From an uncultured Maritalea sp. (GTDB lineage: Bacteria; Pseudomonadota; Alphaproteobacteria; Rhizobiales; Devosiaceae): a DNA stretch of 18,300 nucleotides. A program made the translations under genes and the position numbers. This document shows positions 1-7,837 of the stretch, in pieces. The stretch is taken from positions 1-18,300 of the forward strand of contig CAJXLH010000015.1 of the NCBI GenBank assembly GCA_913055925.1, in the 5' to 3' direction. Each line of letters starts with the position of its first letter. The first letter of the stretch is position 1. The notes under the pieces were generated by a model. It was given only the letters and a program-made list of their open reading frames with translations, was not told the origin of the DNA and ran no database searches.

Positions 1-336
1 TATCGCCTCCAAATTGTAAATGAGGAAGGCAAAGACACCGGCGTTTGGACCTATCCAGACGTCAACCAAGACGCCCGCAACTATTACATTATTGTTGAAG
101 CCGTTGGCACTGACGGCGCCATACGCAACATGTCGATTACCAACGAAGAAACAGGCAATATCGACATTGTCGATCATTGGGGCGTACGCGTTTCCGAAGC
201 CACGTTCAATAGCGTTAGAGACGACAAGGTGGATGATGGCATCATCCAAAACAATATTATGGGCCTTAAGCAGTTCGGCTACACGAAAGTCGATTATGTG
301 ATCCCAACATTGGGCGGTGAGATTACACAATGGTAA
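1..336 (+). CDS. C-terminal part of a DUF6384-like protein (5' end outside window)
   Basis: The frame is open from the first base to a TAA at 334-336, giving 111 residues of a protein that starts upstream of the window. The visible part begins YRLQIVNEEGKDTGVWTYPD and contains a segment NYYIIVEAVGTDG, then DDGIIQNNIMGLKQFGY, and ends GGEITQW. It looks like a compact beta-rich domain with no transmembrane segment in this portion. From memory it resembles the C-terminal domain of DUF6384 proteins, which have no assigned function; I could not run a search, so the family name is tentative. The stop overlaps the start of the next gene by 7 bases (ATGGTAA), which indicates an operon with translational coupling. 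The missing N-terminal part may hold the informative domain. Confidence 0.72.
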   Translation, partial: YRLQIVNEEGKDTGVWTYPDVNQDARNYYIIVEAVGTDGAIRNMSITNEETGNIDIVDHWGVRVSEATFNSVRDDKVDDGIIQNNIMGLKQFGYTKVDYVIPTLGGEITQW

Positions 337-1814
337 GACGCAGAAAAAAGATCTCCGGCCCAGAGGCTCTCCGTTCACTTGATCGCGCACTAGACGAAAT
401 TCGTCGCGACGAAAAACAAATGACACGGCTAGCGGCAGATGCTGGCGCACGCATTGCACGGTTGCGCGAGATTGAGGCTGAGCAATTCATCGCTCTTGCA
501 GAATTGCGCTTGGACCCTGCCCGCAAAACAGAAATCTCTGGCGAACTATCACGTGCTGAAAAGCAAGCACGCTCGATCCTAGAACAACATGAGGGCCAGC
601 TATCTAAAGTTGGTGGTCGCTTAGACGAAATCGACGCTGAACTTCGTGCGGTTGGAGAAAAGCGCGCTGAAGCACAATCCGTTTATGAACAAGCCGAAGC
701 CGAGCTTGATGCGTTAAGCGACGAGGTTTTCAAGGGCCTTAAAACGGATGAAAAATACCAAGCCCAACTTGCCAAGTCTGACGAAGCGAAAAGCATTGCC
801 GAGCACGCGCTGAAAAAGACCGAAACGGCGGAAGCTGACCGCGAAGAAAAGGGCCGCCCTTATCGCGAAGATCCGCTGTTCATGTATCTTTGGGAAAGCG
901 GCTATGGCACCTCAAGCTACGATGCGAACAACCTTGTGCGCTTCTTTGATAAGAAGGTCGCCAATTTGGTGCGCTATCATGATGCCAAACCAAACTTTGC
1001 GATGCTCAATGAAATTCCCATGCGGCTACGCGAACACGCGGAACGGTTGCTGGCTGCGGCAGACAAAGAGCACGAAAAGCTGAAAAAGCTTGAGGATAAG
1101 GCGTTCGATGCTGCCGGTGGAAAATCCTACCGCCTAAATTCGGAAAAGGCCGCAAAACAGATCGCCAAGTTGGACGATCAGCAACTTGCGCTTGAAGATG
1201 AGCGCGATGGTCTTGCGCGACAGCAATCTAAAATGACCGATGGTGGCGATAGCGCTTATCAAGAAGCGGTTAGCATTCTCACCGATGGCTTGCAGCGCGA
1301 AACGCTTGGTGAGCTTTATGCCAATGCACGGCAAACTTCGAGCCGCGAAGACGATCTGATTGTCCGCAAAATTGACGCGGTGCGCGACGAAATTGCCGAG
1401 CAGGAAGAGGATATGTCTGAGGCAAAGACACGCCTCAAAACCCTAGGCAGCCGTCGTCGCGAACTAGAAGACATTGAGTGGGAATTCAAGAAGTCTCGCT
1501 TTGATGACCCGCGCATGAAATTTGACGATGATTTGGTTGAAGACCTTTTGGGCGAGTTCTTAAAGGGCGCGATTTCAGCTGCAGGTTATTGGGGACATTG
1601 GCAAGACGCCCAAAAGGCGATGGGCCTTGGGTCCGGCAAATCGCGCCGCCGCAAACCCAAGCGCACAAAGTCAGGCCCATGGAGCAAGGGCAACCTCGAC
1701 TTTGGGTCATTCGGCACACCTTCGAGCGATTTTTCACGCCCGCGACGCTCTTCACGCAAGGGCTCTAAAGGCAGCCGAAAACATTCAAATTTCAAGACTG
1801 GCGGCAAGTTTTAG
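330..1814 (+). CDS. Coiled-coil protein of unknown function with a basic Ser/Arg-rich tail
   Basis: This 494-residue protein is not one I can name. Residues 10-165 and about 235-385 are charged, Glu/Lys/Arg/Ala-rich and heptad-like, as in long coiled coils. They flank a less repetitive core at about 175-235 containing YREDPLFMYLWESGYGTSS and a Phe/Tyr/Asn-rich stretch. A third segment (about 382-430) holds IEWEFKKSRFDDPRMKFDDD followed by an aromatic GYWGHW. The last 59 residues (436-494) are strongly basic and Ser/Gly-rich, probably disordered, and end FKTGGKF. No signal peptide or transmembrane helix is visible, so it is probably cytoplasmic. The ATG overlaps the stop of the preceding DUF6384-like gene by 7 bases, so the two are probably made together and may form a complex. 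The architecture suggests a structural, scaffold or nucleic-acid-binding role, but that is inference. Confidence 0.85.
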   Translation: MVRRRKKISGPEALRSLDRALDEIRRDEKQMTRLAADAGARIARLREIEAEQFIALAELRLDPARKTEISGELSRAEKQARSILEQHEGQLSKVGGRLDEIDAELRAVGEKRAEAQSVYEQAEAELDALSDEVFKGLKTDEKYQAQLAKSDEAKSIAEHALKKTETAEADREEKGRPYREDPLFMYLWESGYGTSSYDANNLVRFFDKKVANLVRYHDAKPNFAMLNEIPMRLREHAERLLAAADKEHEKLKKLEDKAFDAAGGKSYRLNSEKAAKQIAKLDDQQLALEDERDGLARQQSKMTDGGDSAYQEAVSILTDGLQRETLGELYANARQTSSREDDLIVRKIDAVRDEIAEQEEDMSEAKTRLKTLGSRRRELEDIEWEFKKSRFDDPRMKFDDDLVEDLLGEFLKGAISAAGYWGHWQDAQKAMGLGSGKSRRRKPKRTKSGPWSKGNLDFGSFGTPSSDFSRPRRSSRKGSKGSRKHSNFKTGGKF

Positions 1815-1848
1815 TCAGCGCATCAAATTGTTTCGCTAGGAAAACCCT

Positions 1849-2352
1849 ATGACTGTTTCTGCAGATGACGCGCTTATTGATAGTGTCCGACACTATCTGA
1901 GCCAGATATCGTCGGTTTTGCATGAACTGTCAAAACATCCCAGAGCAGACGCGTTACTGGAAACTGCAATTGCCCCTGATATGTTCAATACAGGCTTGAA
2001 CTTCGCAGTTGGCATACAGTTCGCGGCGCGAGCCCTTTGCCTACCGGCATCTATGTCATTGCCAGAATTTCCAGAGACATTTTCCTGCGCGCAATTGCGC
2101 TTATTTTGCGACGAAGTTTCAGCCCTAATCGCGCCGATCTCTGGCTCCGCTTTTTCAAAAGAGGTCATGCACCAAGCTGGAGAAGGCAACCTAACTCAAG
2201 ATAGTTTTGACTACCTTGCGCGGTTTGCGCTGCCAAATATGATTTTTCATTTCACGATGGCGTATGCTGGCTTACGCAGCGCGGGTTATGAGATTGGCAA
2301 GTCCGACTTTGACGGCTTGCACGTCTACGATAAGGCAAACAGCAAACACTAA
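1849..2352 (+). CDS. DUF1993 family protein
   Basis: This 167-residue protein matches the DUF1993 pattern: an N-terminal helix with L-x-x-L repeats, an APDMFNTGLNFAVGIQFAAR segment (about residues 43-62) like the family's 'L-x-PDM-x-x-x-x-x-Q' region, a TFSCAQLRLF helix, and a C-terminal LPNMIFHFTMAYAGLRSAGY motif followed by GKSDFDG. The family is all-helical and resembles DinB-type four-helix bundles, which often bind metal; no activity is established. The start is ATG, with AGGA about 9 bases upstream (CTAGGAAAACCCTATG). It lies 34 bases after the coiled-coil gene and 19 bases before the methyltransferase gene, so co-transcription with one or both is plausible. Function is unknown. Confidence 0.82.
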   Translation: MTVSADDALIDSVRHYLSQISSVLHELSKHPRADALLETAIAPDMFNTGLNFAVGIQFAARALCLPASMSLPEFPETFSCAQLRLFCDEVSALIAPISGSAFSKEVMHQAGEGNLTQDSFDYLARFALPNMIFHFTMAYAGLRSAGYEIGKSDFDGLHVYDKANSKH

Positions 2353-2371
2353 CGACTTTAAGGAATAACAT

Positions 2372-3139
2372 ATGGGCGTTCACGATCATGCGGCAAAAGG
2401 GTATCAACGATCTGCAGCTGCATATCAAAGGGGACGTCCAGATTATTCCCCGCTAACCGCTGAATGGCTACGCGACGATCTTGGGATCACCTCCAAAAGC
2501 AAAGTCGTAGATTTGGGTGCCGGCACGGGCAAGTTCACGCAGCGTTTGATCGCGGTTTGCGACCATGTGACCGCTATTGAACCTGTCGCTGCGATGCGCG
2601 ATCAGTTCGCACAAAATCATCCGGTCGTCCCTGTTATCAAAGGCACCTCTACGGACATCCCGTTTGATAATAGCGCCGTTGATGTTTTGATCTGTGCGCA
2701 AGCATTTCATTGGTTTGCCAACAAACAAAGCCTTGAAGAAATTCGCCGTGTTCTAAAGCCCGGCGGCAAGCTTGGTCTCATCTGGAACGTGCGCGACGAG
2801 ACCGTTGACTGGGTCCACGAACTGACGAATATCGTGACACCTTTTGAAGGCGATGCGCCGCGTTACTATAAAGGCGACTGGAAAATGGTTTTTCCAGCAG
2901 ACGGTTTCACCCGGCTACAGACAAGAACGATCCCGCATGGCCACGCTGGCGATCCAGAAGACGTGATTGTTCGACGGTTTATGTCCGTGAGTTTCATCGC
3001 CTCGCAACCCGAAAACGTGCGCGCTGAAATTGAAGGCCAAATCCGCAACTTAATTGCCACACACCCAGCGCTTCGAGATCGGCAGGAAGTTTCATTTCCC
3101 TACCGAACGGCGTGTTTTTGGTGCGAGAAAACCGATTAG
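2372..3139 (+). CDS. Class I SAM-dependent methyltransferase (Methyltransf_11 type)
   Basis: The protein has 255 residues. Motif I for S-adenosylmethionine binding is clear (VVDLGAGTGKFTQRL, about residues 45-59). It is followed by the acidic motif II strand (VTAIEPVAAM), an AQAFHWF motif (about 110-116) and the post-motif LKPGGKLGLIWN (about 128-139). This order is typical of small-molecule methyltransferases such as the trans-aconitate/CRG1-like group; the FHWF motif favours that group over ubiquinone or rRNA methyltransferases, but the substrate cannot be read from sequence. The start is ATG with AAGGAA six bases upstream. The gene converges on the lipoprotein gene, and their stop codons overlap by 4 bases. 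It sits 19 bases after the DUF1993 gene. Confidence 0.9.
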   Translation: MGVHDHAAKGYQRSAAAYQRGRPDYSPLTAEWLRDDLGITSKSKVVDLGAGTGKFTQRLIAVCDHVTAIEPVAAMRDQFAQNHPVVPVIKGTSTDIPFDNSAVDVLICAQAFHWFANKQSLEEIRRVLKPGGKLGLIWNVRDETVDWVHELTNIVTPFEGDAPRYYKGDWKMVFPADGFTRLQTRTIPHGHAGDPEDVIVRRFMSVSFIASQPENVRAEIEGQIRNLIATHPALRDRQEVSFPYRTACFWCEKTD

Positions 3140-3735
3140 CAGTCGCGCACTTCGCTTTGCTTGGCTTGCTTGAGCAAGTCCTTGATCGACATATTCTCAA
3201 TTAGCGGCATCAGCTCACCATTGCCACTTTGCGCGACATAGGCTGTGAATTTCTCGCGACCATAATCGATCGGTGCCGTTTTGCAGAAATCAGGCTGCAG
3301 CCCGATGCCGAATGTGCCCTTCATGCCTTTCGACTTCATGTCACGGATCAAGGCTTGATGCTCGCGAACCTTTTTCTTCGCGTCGTCGGTCAGTTTAAAG
3401 AGCGAAAGTACACGATTACGATCTTGCGGCAGCTTAGAAAACGCTACATCAGCAGCACCAATGCGCTCAAGTTCAAATCCTGTTTCCACAGGCGCATCGC
3501 CATTAGCTTGTATAAGCAACGTGAACTTAGAGGTTTCCGGAACGACTTTTAAGCTCGATGGCGCGGAGACGCCAAACACAAAGCCGCTAAGATCATCTTC
3601 AACTGGGTTGATGCTCGACAGTGCATGCATTGTCCGCACGGTGCCAAGGGACATGCATCCCGCTAGAAAAAGGGCGAAAGCGCCCGCAATAAACAGTTTA
3701 AAGTAAGTCAAAATTCTCACCCGCTTAATATCCAT
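3136..3735 (-). CDS. Small putative outer-membrane or periplasmic lipoprotein, unknown function
   Basis: This 199-residue protein has a type II signal peptide: a basic N-terminus (MDIKRVRIL), a hydrophobic stretch at about 12-24, and a lipobox LAGC with the lipidated cysteine at residue 27. The mature part is soluble, with two further cysteines (in PDFCKTAP and the terminal residue) that could form a disulphide. I do not recognise a family. It follows edd by 42 bases on the same strand with no hairpin visible between them, so it may be the last gene of the sugar operon, though its role there is unclear. No good Shine-Dalgarno precedes the ATG; a GTG at codon 6 is an alternative start and would keep the lipobox. 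Its stop overlaps the converging methyltransferase stop by 4 bases. Confidence 0.78.
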   Translation of the reverse strand: MDIKRVRILTYFKLFIAGAFALFLAGCMSLGTVRTMHALSSINPVEDDLSGFVFGVSAPSSLKVVPETSKFTLLIQANGDAPVETGFELERIGAADVAFSKLPQDRNRVLSLFKLTDDAKKKVREHQALIRDMKSKGMKGTFGIGLQPDFCKTAPIDYGREKFTAYVAQSGNGELMPLIENMSIKDLLKQAKQSEVRDC

Positions 3736-3777
3736 CCACGGGTGAGAAAAGTCTGAAAATGCGGTCTCAATAAGGCA

Positions 3778-5607
3778 CTAGGCGGGAATGATTTCGCCTA
3801 ATGCGCTTGCACCTTTGTCCGCGGCCCCGACGAGCGCGCGGTAGCCGCCGAACAATTCGCGACCCAAGCCAAAATGCGACGCGCTGAGATCTTGAGTGAC
3901 CAACGGACGCGCATTGAATTTCGCCTCGTCGACAAGAATCTCAAGTGTGCCATTTTCCGCATCAAGGCGAATGATATCGCCATCTTGAATGCGGGCGATT
4001 GGACCCTGATCAACTGCCTCCGGTGTCAAATGGATGGCTGCTGGAATTTTGCCTGACGCGCCTGACATGCGCCCATCTGTTACCAACGCGACCTTGTAAC
4101 CGCGTCCCTGCAAAATCCCAAGCGGAGGTGTCAGCTTATGCAGCTCCGGCATGCCGATTGCTTTTGGCCCAGAGAAGCGCACCACTGCCACCACGTCGCG
4201 TTCCAATTCGCCTTTTCGGAAAGCGTCTTGCATTTCGTCCTGTGAATGGAAGACGCGGGCGGGTGCTTCAACAAAACGATGTTCTGGTTTCACAGCCGAA
4301 ATCTTGATCACCGATTGACCCAGATTTCCTTTGAGCAATTTTAGGCCACCTGACTTCGCAAATGCACTTTCAACTGGTGCCAGCACTTTGTCGTTGCCAG
4401 ATTGTTTTGGCGCTTTTTCGAAGTGCAGTTTGTCGCCATCAAGTTTTGGTTCTTGCGCGTAAACGCTCAGGCCAGAACCCCAGATGGTTTTCACCTCGTC
4501 ATGCAGCGCGCCGTCATTGAGCAACTGATCAATCAAAAAGCCCATGCCACCGGCCGCGTGGAAGTGGTTCACATCGGCCATGCCGTTTGGATAAACACGT
4601 GCCAAAAGCGGCGTGCAATCAGATAGGTCCGACATATCTTCCCAAGTGATCTGGATACCTGCCGCTGCAGCCATTGCGATCAAGTGGATAGTCAGGTTGG
4701 TCGATCCGCCTGTTGCATGTAAGCCGATCATGCCATTCACAATCGCCTTTTCGTCGATCACTTGCGAGACCGGCGTGAACTCATTGCCAAGCGCTGTGAT
4801 GGCCAGCGCACGTTTTGCAGATTCACGCGTCAGTGCCTCGCGCAATGGCGTACCTGGGTTGACAAAGCTCGACCCAGGAATGTGCAAGCCCATGATCTCC
4901 ATGAGCATTTGGTTTGTGTTGGCGGTGCCATAGAAGGTGCAAGTGCCAGGCGAGTGGTAGCTGTCGCTTTCGGCTTGCAGCAGCTCATCTCGACCAACTT
5001 TGCCCTCTGCATAAAGCTGTCGAATACGCGCTTTTTCATCGTTCGGTAGACCGGATGGCATCGGACCTGCTGGTACAAATACCGCTGGGATATGCCCGAA
5101 CGTCAATGCAGCGATCACCAAACCAGGAACAATCTTGTCGCAAATGCCCAAATACATCGCCGCGTCAAACATATTGTGGCTAAGGCCAATTGTCGCCGAC
5201 ATGGCGATCACGTCGCGAGAAAAGAGCGACAAATCCATGCCCGGTTGGCCTTGGGTCACCCCATCGCACATGGCGGGCACACCGCCGGCAACTTGCGCGG
5301 TTGCACCTTGAGCCATTGCGGCTTCTTTGATGAGATCTGGATAGTCTTTATAGGGCTGGTGGGCCGAAAGCATATCGTTGTATGCGGTGATAATACCAAT
5401 ATTGGGCGTCACTTCGTCCGACAGTTTGGCTTTTTCACCTGGCGCACACGCCGCAAAGCCATGTGCAAGGTTACCGCAAGAAAGCGCTGACCGGTGGACG
5501 CCACGCTTCACCTGAGCGTCGATGCGATCAAGATAGATGCGGCGGGTCTTTTCGCTACGCTTGATGATCCTGTCTGTTACGGCTGCGACCTGAGAATTAA
5601 CACGCAT
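3778..5607 (-). CDS. edd: Phosphogluconate dehydratase (Entner-Doudoroff)
   Basis: Edd dehydrates 6-phosphogluconate to 2-keto-3-deoxy-6-phosphogluconate in the cytoplasm, using an oxygen-sensitive iron-sulfur cluster. At 609 residues it has the usual family length. Hallmarks of the IlvD/Edd family are visible: PAMCDGVTQGQPGMDLSLFS (111-130), GICDKIVPG with a cluster cysteine at 156, GPMPSGL (181-187), GTCTFYGTANTNQ with a cysteine at 223, the GLHATGGSTNLTIHL segment, and VTDGRMSGASGKIPAAIH near the C-terminus. The Edd-type MRVNSQV N-terminus and the position after zwf and pgl favour Edd over dihydroxy-acid dehydratase. The start is ATG with GGAGA upstream, and it lies 29 bases after pgl. The partner aldolase gene eda is not in the window. 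Confidence 0.97.
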   Translation of the reverse strand: MRVNSQVAAVTDRIIKRSEKTRRIYLDRIDAQVKRGVHRSALSCGNLAHGFAACAPGEKAKLSDEVTPNIGIITAYNDMLSAHQPYKDYPDLIKEAAMAQGATAQVAGGVPAMCDGVTQGQPGMDLSLFSRDVIAMSATIGLSHNMFDAAMYLGICDKIVPGLVIAALTFGHIPAVFVPAGPMPSGLPNDEKARIRQLYAEGKVGRDELLQAESDSYHSPGTCTFYGTANTNQMLMEIMGLHIPGSSFVNPGTPLREALTRESAKRALAITALGNEFTPVSQVIDEKAIVNGMIGLHATGGSTNLTIHLIAMAAAAGIQITWEDMSDLSDCTPLLARVYPNGMADVNHFHAAGGMGFLIDQLLNDGALHDEVKTIWGSGLSVYAQEPKLDGDKLHFEKAPKQSGNDKVLAPVESAFAKSGGLKLLKGNLGQSVIKISAVKPEHRFVEAPARVFHSQDEMQDAFRKGELERDVVAVVRFSGPKAIGMPELHKLTPPLGILQGRGYKVALVTDGRMSGASGKIPAAIHLTPEAVDQGPIARIQDGDIIRLDAENGTLEILVDEAKFNARPLVTQDLSASHFGLGRELFGGYRALVGAADKGASALGEIIPA

Positions 5608-5636
5608 TGATCATCTCCAATGATTTTGCGGTGTCG

Positions 5637-6341
5637 CTAAGGACACCAATAAATGTTGAGCGGCGTTCGGTTTTGCCGCAAAGCCGAACGGATCGGCAAA
5701 TCTTCAATCGGACCATCGCCCATAGCCGTTTCAAGCACATCGGCTTTTGTTTCGCCTTCAATATGCAGCGCCAGAAACTGGGTGTTTAGCAACGCAGGCA
5801 ACGTGAAGGTAATGCGCTCTTCGCCCGCACCGGCGGCACGCATTGACGAAAAGCGGGCGTCTGTTTCCGGGTCGATGGCTTTCGACAAATTGTCACCACC
5901 GGGGAAGAAACTCGCCGTATGCCCATCTGCACCCATGCCCAAAATCACAACTGTGTTTTGTTGAGGCCACTGTGCAAAAACTTGATCAAGATCGGGAATG
6001 CCTTCGTCCGCATTCTTGCCATCCACATAAAGCGGTTGAAACGATGCTTTGGATGCGAGACCTTGCAACAAGTTTTCACCCACCAACTTGGCGTTAGACC
6101 GGTCTGATGAAGGTGGCACCCAGCGTTCATCCACAAGGGTTACCATCACGTTTGACCAATCAAGGTCCTGGCGACTCAAATGTTGAAAAAACAACTTTGG
6201 TGTTGAGCCACCTGACAACAATAGACTTGCCTTGCCGTCGCGCGCAATCGCAGTGCGTAAGGCATTGGCCACGTCGTCAGCAAGTGCTGCCGCCAGCATG
6301 ACATTGCTAGCGAATTCTGTCTTAGAGGGCTTTTGGGTCAT
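5637..6341 (-). CDS. pgl: 6-phosphogluconolactonase
   Basis: Pgl hydrolyses 6-phosphogluconolactone, the product of Zwf, to 6-phosphogluconate. With the chosen start it has 234 residues, normal for the DevB/Pgl family. Diagnostic motifs are LSGGSTPKLFFQHL, VTLVDERWVPPSSDRSN, ILGMGADGHTASFFPGG (sugar-phosphate site) and RITFTLPALLN. An ATG at 6368 would add nine residues, but the ATG at 6341 has a strong GAGGAA five bases upstream and yields the usual N-terminus, so I prefer it. The gene overlaps the end of zwf by 20 bases, and edd follows after 29 bases. The three genes are clearly one transcription unit. Confidence 0.95.
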   Translation of the reverse strand: MTQKPSKTEFASNVMLAAALADDVANALRTAIARDGKASLLLSGGSTPKLFFQHLSRQDLDWSNVMVTLVDERWVPPSSDRSNAKLVGENLLQGLASKASFQPLYVDGKNADEGIPDLDQVFAQWPQQNTVVILGMGADGHTASFFPGGDNLSKAIDPETDARFSSMRAAGAGEERITFTLPALLNTQFLALHIEGETKADVLETAMGDGPIEDLPIRSALRQNRTPLNIYWCP

Positions 6342-7815
6342 CTGCTTCCTCGTGCCATGTGCGGCCATCTCGTTCGATCAGTGCAATTGATGCGGTTGGG
6401 CCCCAAGTGCCGGCGGTATAACCATGCAACGGCGTTGCATCATTGTCCCAAGCCTCACGGATTGGATCAATCCATGCCCATGCCGCCTCCAACTCGTCAC
6501 GACGCATAAACAGTGTTTGGTTGCCCCGCACCACATCCATCAACAAACGCTCATATGCTTCTGGCGTGCGCTGAACAAAAGTGTCAGCAAAGCTGAGGTT
6601 CAATGGCACTTGACGAAGGCGCATACCGCCCGGACCTGGATCCTTAATCATCAAGAACATTTTCACGCCTTCATCCGGCTGCAAGCGGATCACCAAACGG
6701 TTCGCTTTTGGCGCACCCTCGGTTCGTGAGAAAATCGAATGCGGAATTTCGCGGAACTGAATGACAATTTCAGATGCCCGTGTTGCCATGCGCTTTCCTG
6801 TGCGCATGTAGAACGGCACACCGTTCCACCGCCAGTTTTCAACTTCGGCTTTAATAGCGACAAAAGTTTCGGTGCTCGATGTTTCGCCATCACTAAGCTC
6901 TTCCAAATAGCCCGGCACTTTTGTTTCTTCTGAAGAAACGCCGCGATATTGACCGCGCACGGTCACTTTATCCGCCGCTTGCGCATCGATTGGCTTGAGC
7001 GCTCGCAACACTTTTAGTTTTTCATCACGCAGCGCATTGGCTTCATCAGATGCAGGCGGTTCCATAGCCACCAAACACAAAAGCTGAAGCAAATGGTTTT
7101 GCACCATATCGCGTAACGCGCCAGATTTTTCGTAGTAGCCACGGCCACCAGCGCCAACACTTTCGGCCACTGTTATCTGCACATGATCGATATGAGCCGA
7201 GTTCCAAATCGGCTCGAACAGGGCATTGGCGAAGCGAAGCGCCAAGAGGTTTTGCACTGTCTCTTTACCGAGATAGTGGTCGATCCGATAAACTTGCTCT
7301 TCGCTAAACACCTCTGCAACGGTGTCATTAATTTCAATTGAGCTCTCAAGATCGCGACCCAATGGCTTTTCAAGCACAACGCGCGCATCTGGTGTCCAAT
7401 AGTTGCGCGTGGCGAGATAGTCGCAGATAGGCTCAAACAAGAATGGCGCGACTGCAAGGTAAAAGGCGCGAACCACCTTCGGGTCATCTCGCAATGCTGC
7501 GTCCAGTTCCGCCCAGCCTTCTTTGTCGGTTACATCGTTAGCGATGTAGCTGAAGCAGTTTGCAAAGTCCGTTAGCTGCTCCTCATTGATCAGCGTTGCG
7601 TCCACAAACTGGTGCACCGCATCTTTAGCGAACTTTTGAAACTCTTCATCGGTCATTTCAGACCGCGAAACACCGATAATGCGCGAATTTGTATCGAACT
7701 GCTGATCGATAAATCGATGGAATAGTGCAGGAATAAGCTTGCGCTGACTTAGGTCACCAGTCGCGCCAAACACAACATAGTCAAATGGATCAACAGGGAT
7801 AATGCGGCTAGACAT
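6322..7815 (-). CDS. zwf: Glucose-6-phosphate 1-dehydrogenase
   Basis: Zwf oxidises glucose-6-phosphate to 6-phosphogluconolactone with NADP+ (or NAD+), the first step of the Entner-Doudoroff and oxidative pentose phosphate routes. The 497 residues match the family length. The Rossmann fingerprint FGATGDLSQRKLIPALF is at 16-32, EKPLGRDLESS at 149-159 and the catalytic signature RIDHYLGKE at 177-185; a YMRTGKRM motif and a C-terminal WGP motif also fit. The start is ATG with GGAG about 10 bases upstream. It begins 22 bases after the kinase gene and overlaps pgl by 20 bases. Because edd follows and no gnd is present, flux here is probably into the Entner-Doudoroff route. Confidence 0.97.
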   Translation of the reverse strand: MSSRIIPVDPFDYVVFGATGDLSQRKLIPALFHRFIDQQFDTNSRIIGVSRSEMTDEEFQKFAKDAVHQFVDATLINEEQLTDFANCFSYIANDVTDKEGWAELDAALRDDPKVVRAFYLAVAPFLFEPICDYLATRNYWTPDARVVLEKPLGRDLESSIEINDTVAEVFSEEQVYRIDHYLGKETVQNLLALRFANALFEPIWNSAHIDHVQITVAESVGAGGRGYYEKSGALRDMVQNHLLQLLCLVAMEPPASDEANALRDEKLKVLRALKPIDAQAADKVTVRGQYRGVSSEETKVPGYLEELSDGETSSTETFVAIKAEVENWRWNGVPFYMRTGKRMATRASEIVIQFREIPHSIFSRTEGAPKANRLVIRLQPDEGVKMFLMIKDPGPGGMRLRQVPLNLSFADTFVQRTPEAYERLLMDVVRGNQTLFMRRDELEAAWAWIDPIREAWDNDATPLHGYTAGTWGPTASIALIERDGRTWHEEADDPKAL

Positions 7816-7837
7816 ATTATCGGGTCTCCTAGCGTTG

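Noticed and set aside
1..336. A frame at 20-301 on the plus strand as a small protein
   Set aside because: It overlaps the well-supported open frame running from base 1, has low-complexity Thr/Pro/Ala/Leu content and no family resemblance.
3160..3180. Inverted repeat CTTGCT-TG-AGCAAG as a terminator
   Set aside because: It lies inside the lipoprotein coding region, has a two-base loop and no T-run, so it does not look like an intrinsic terminator.
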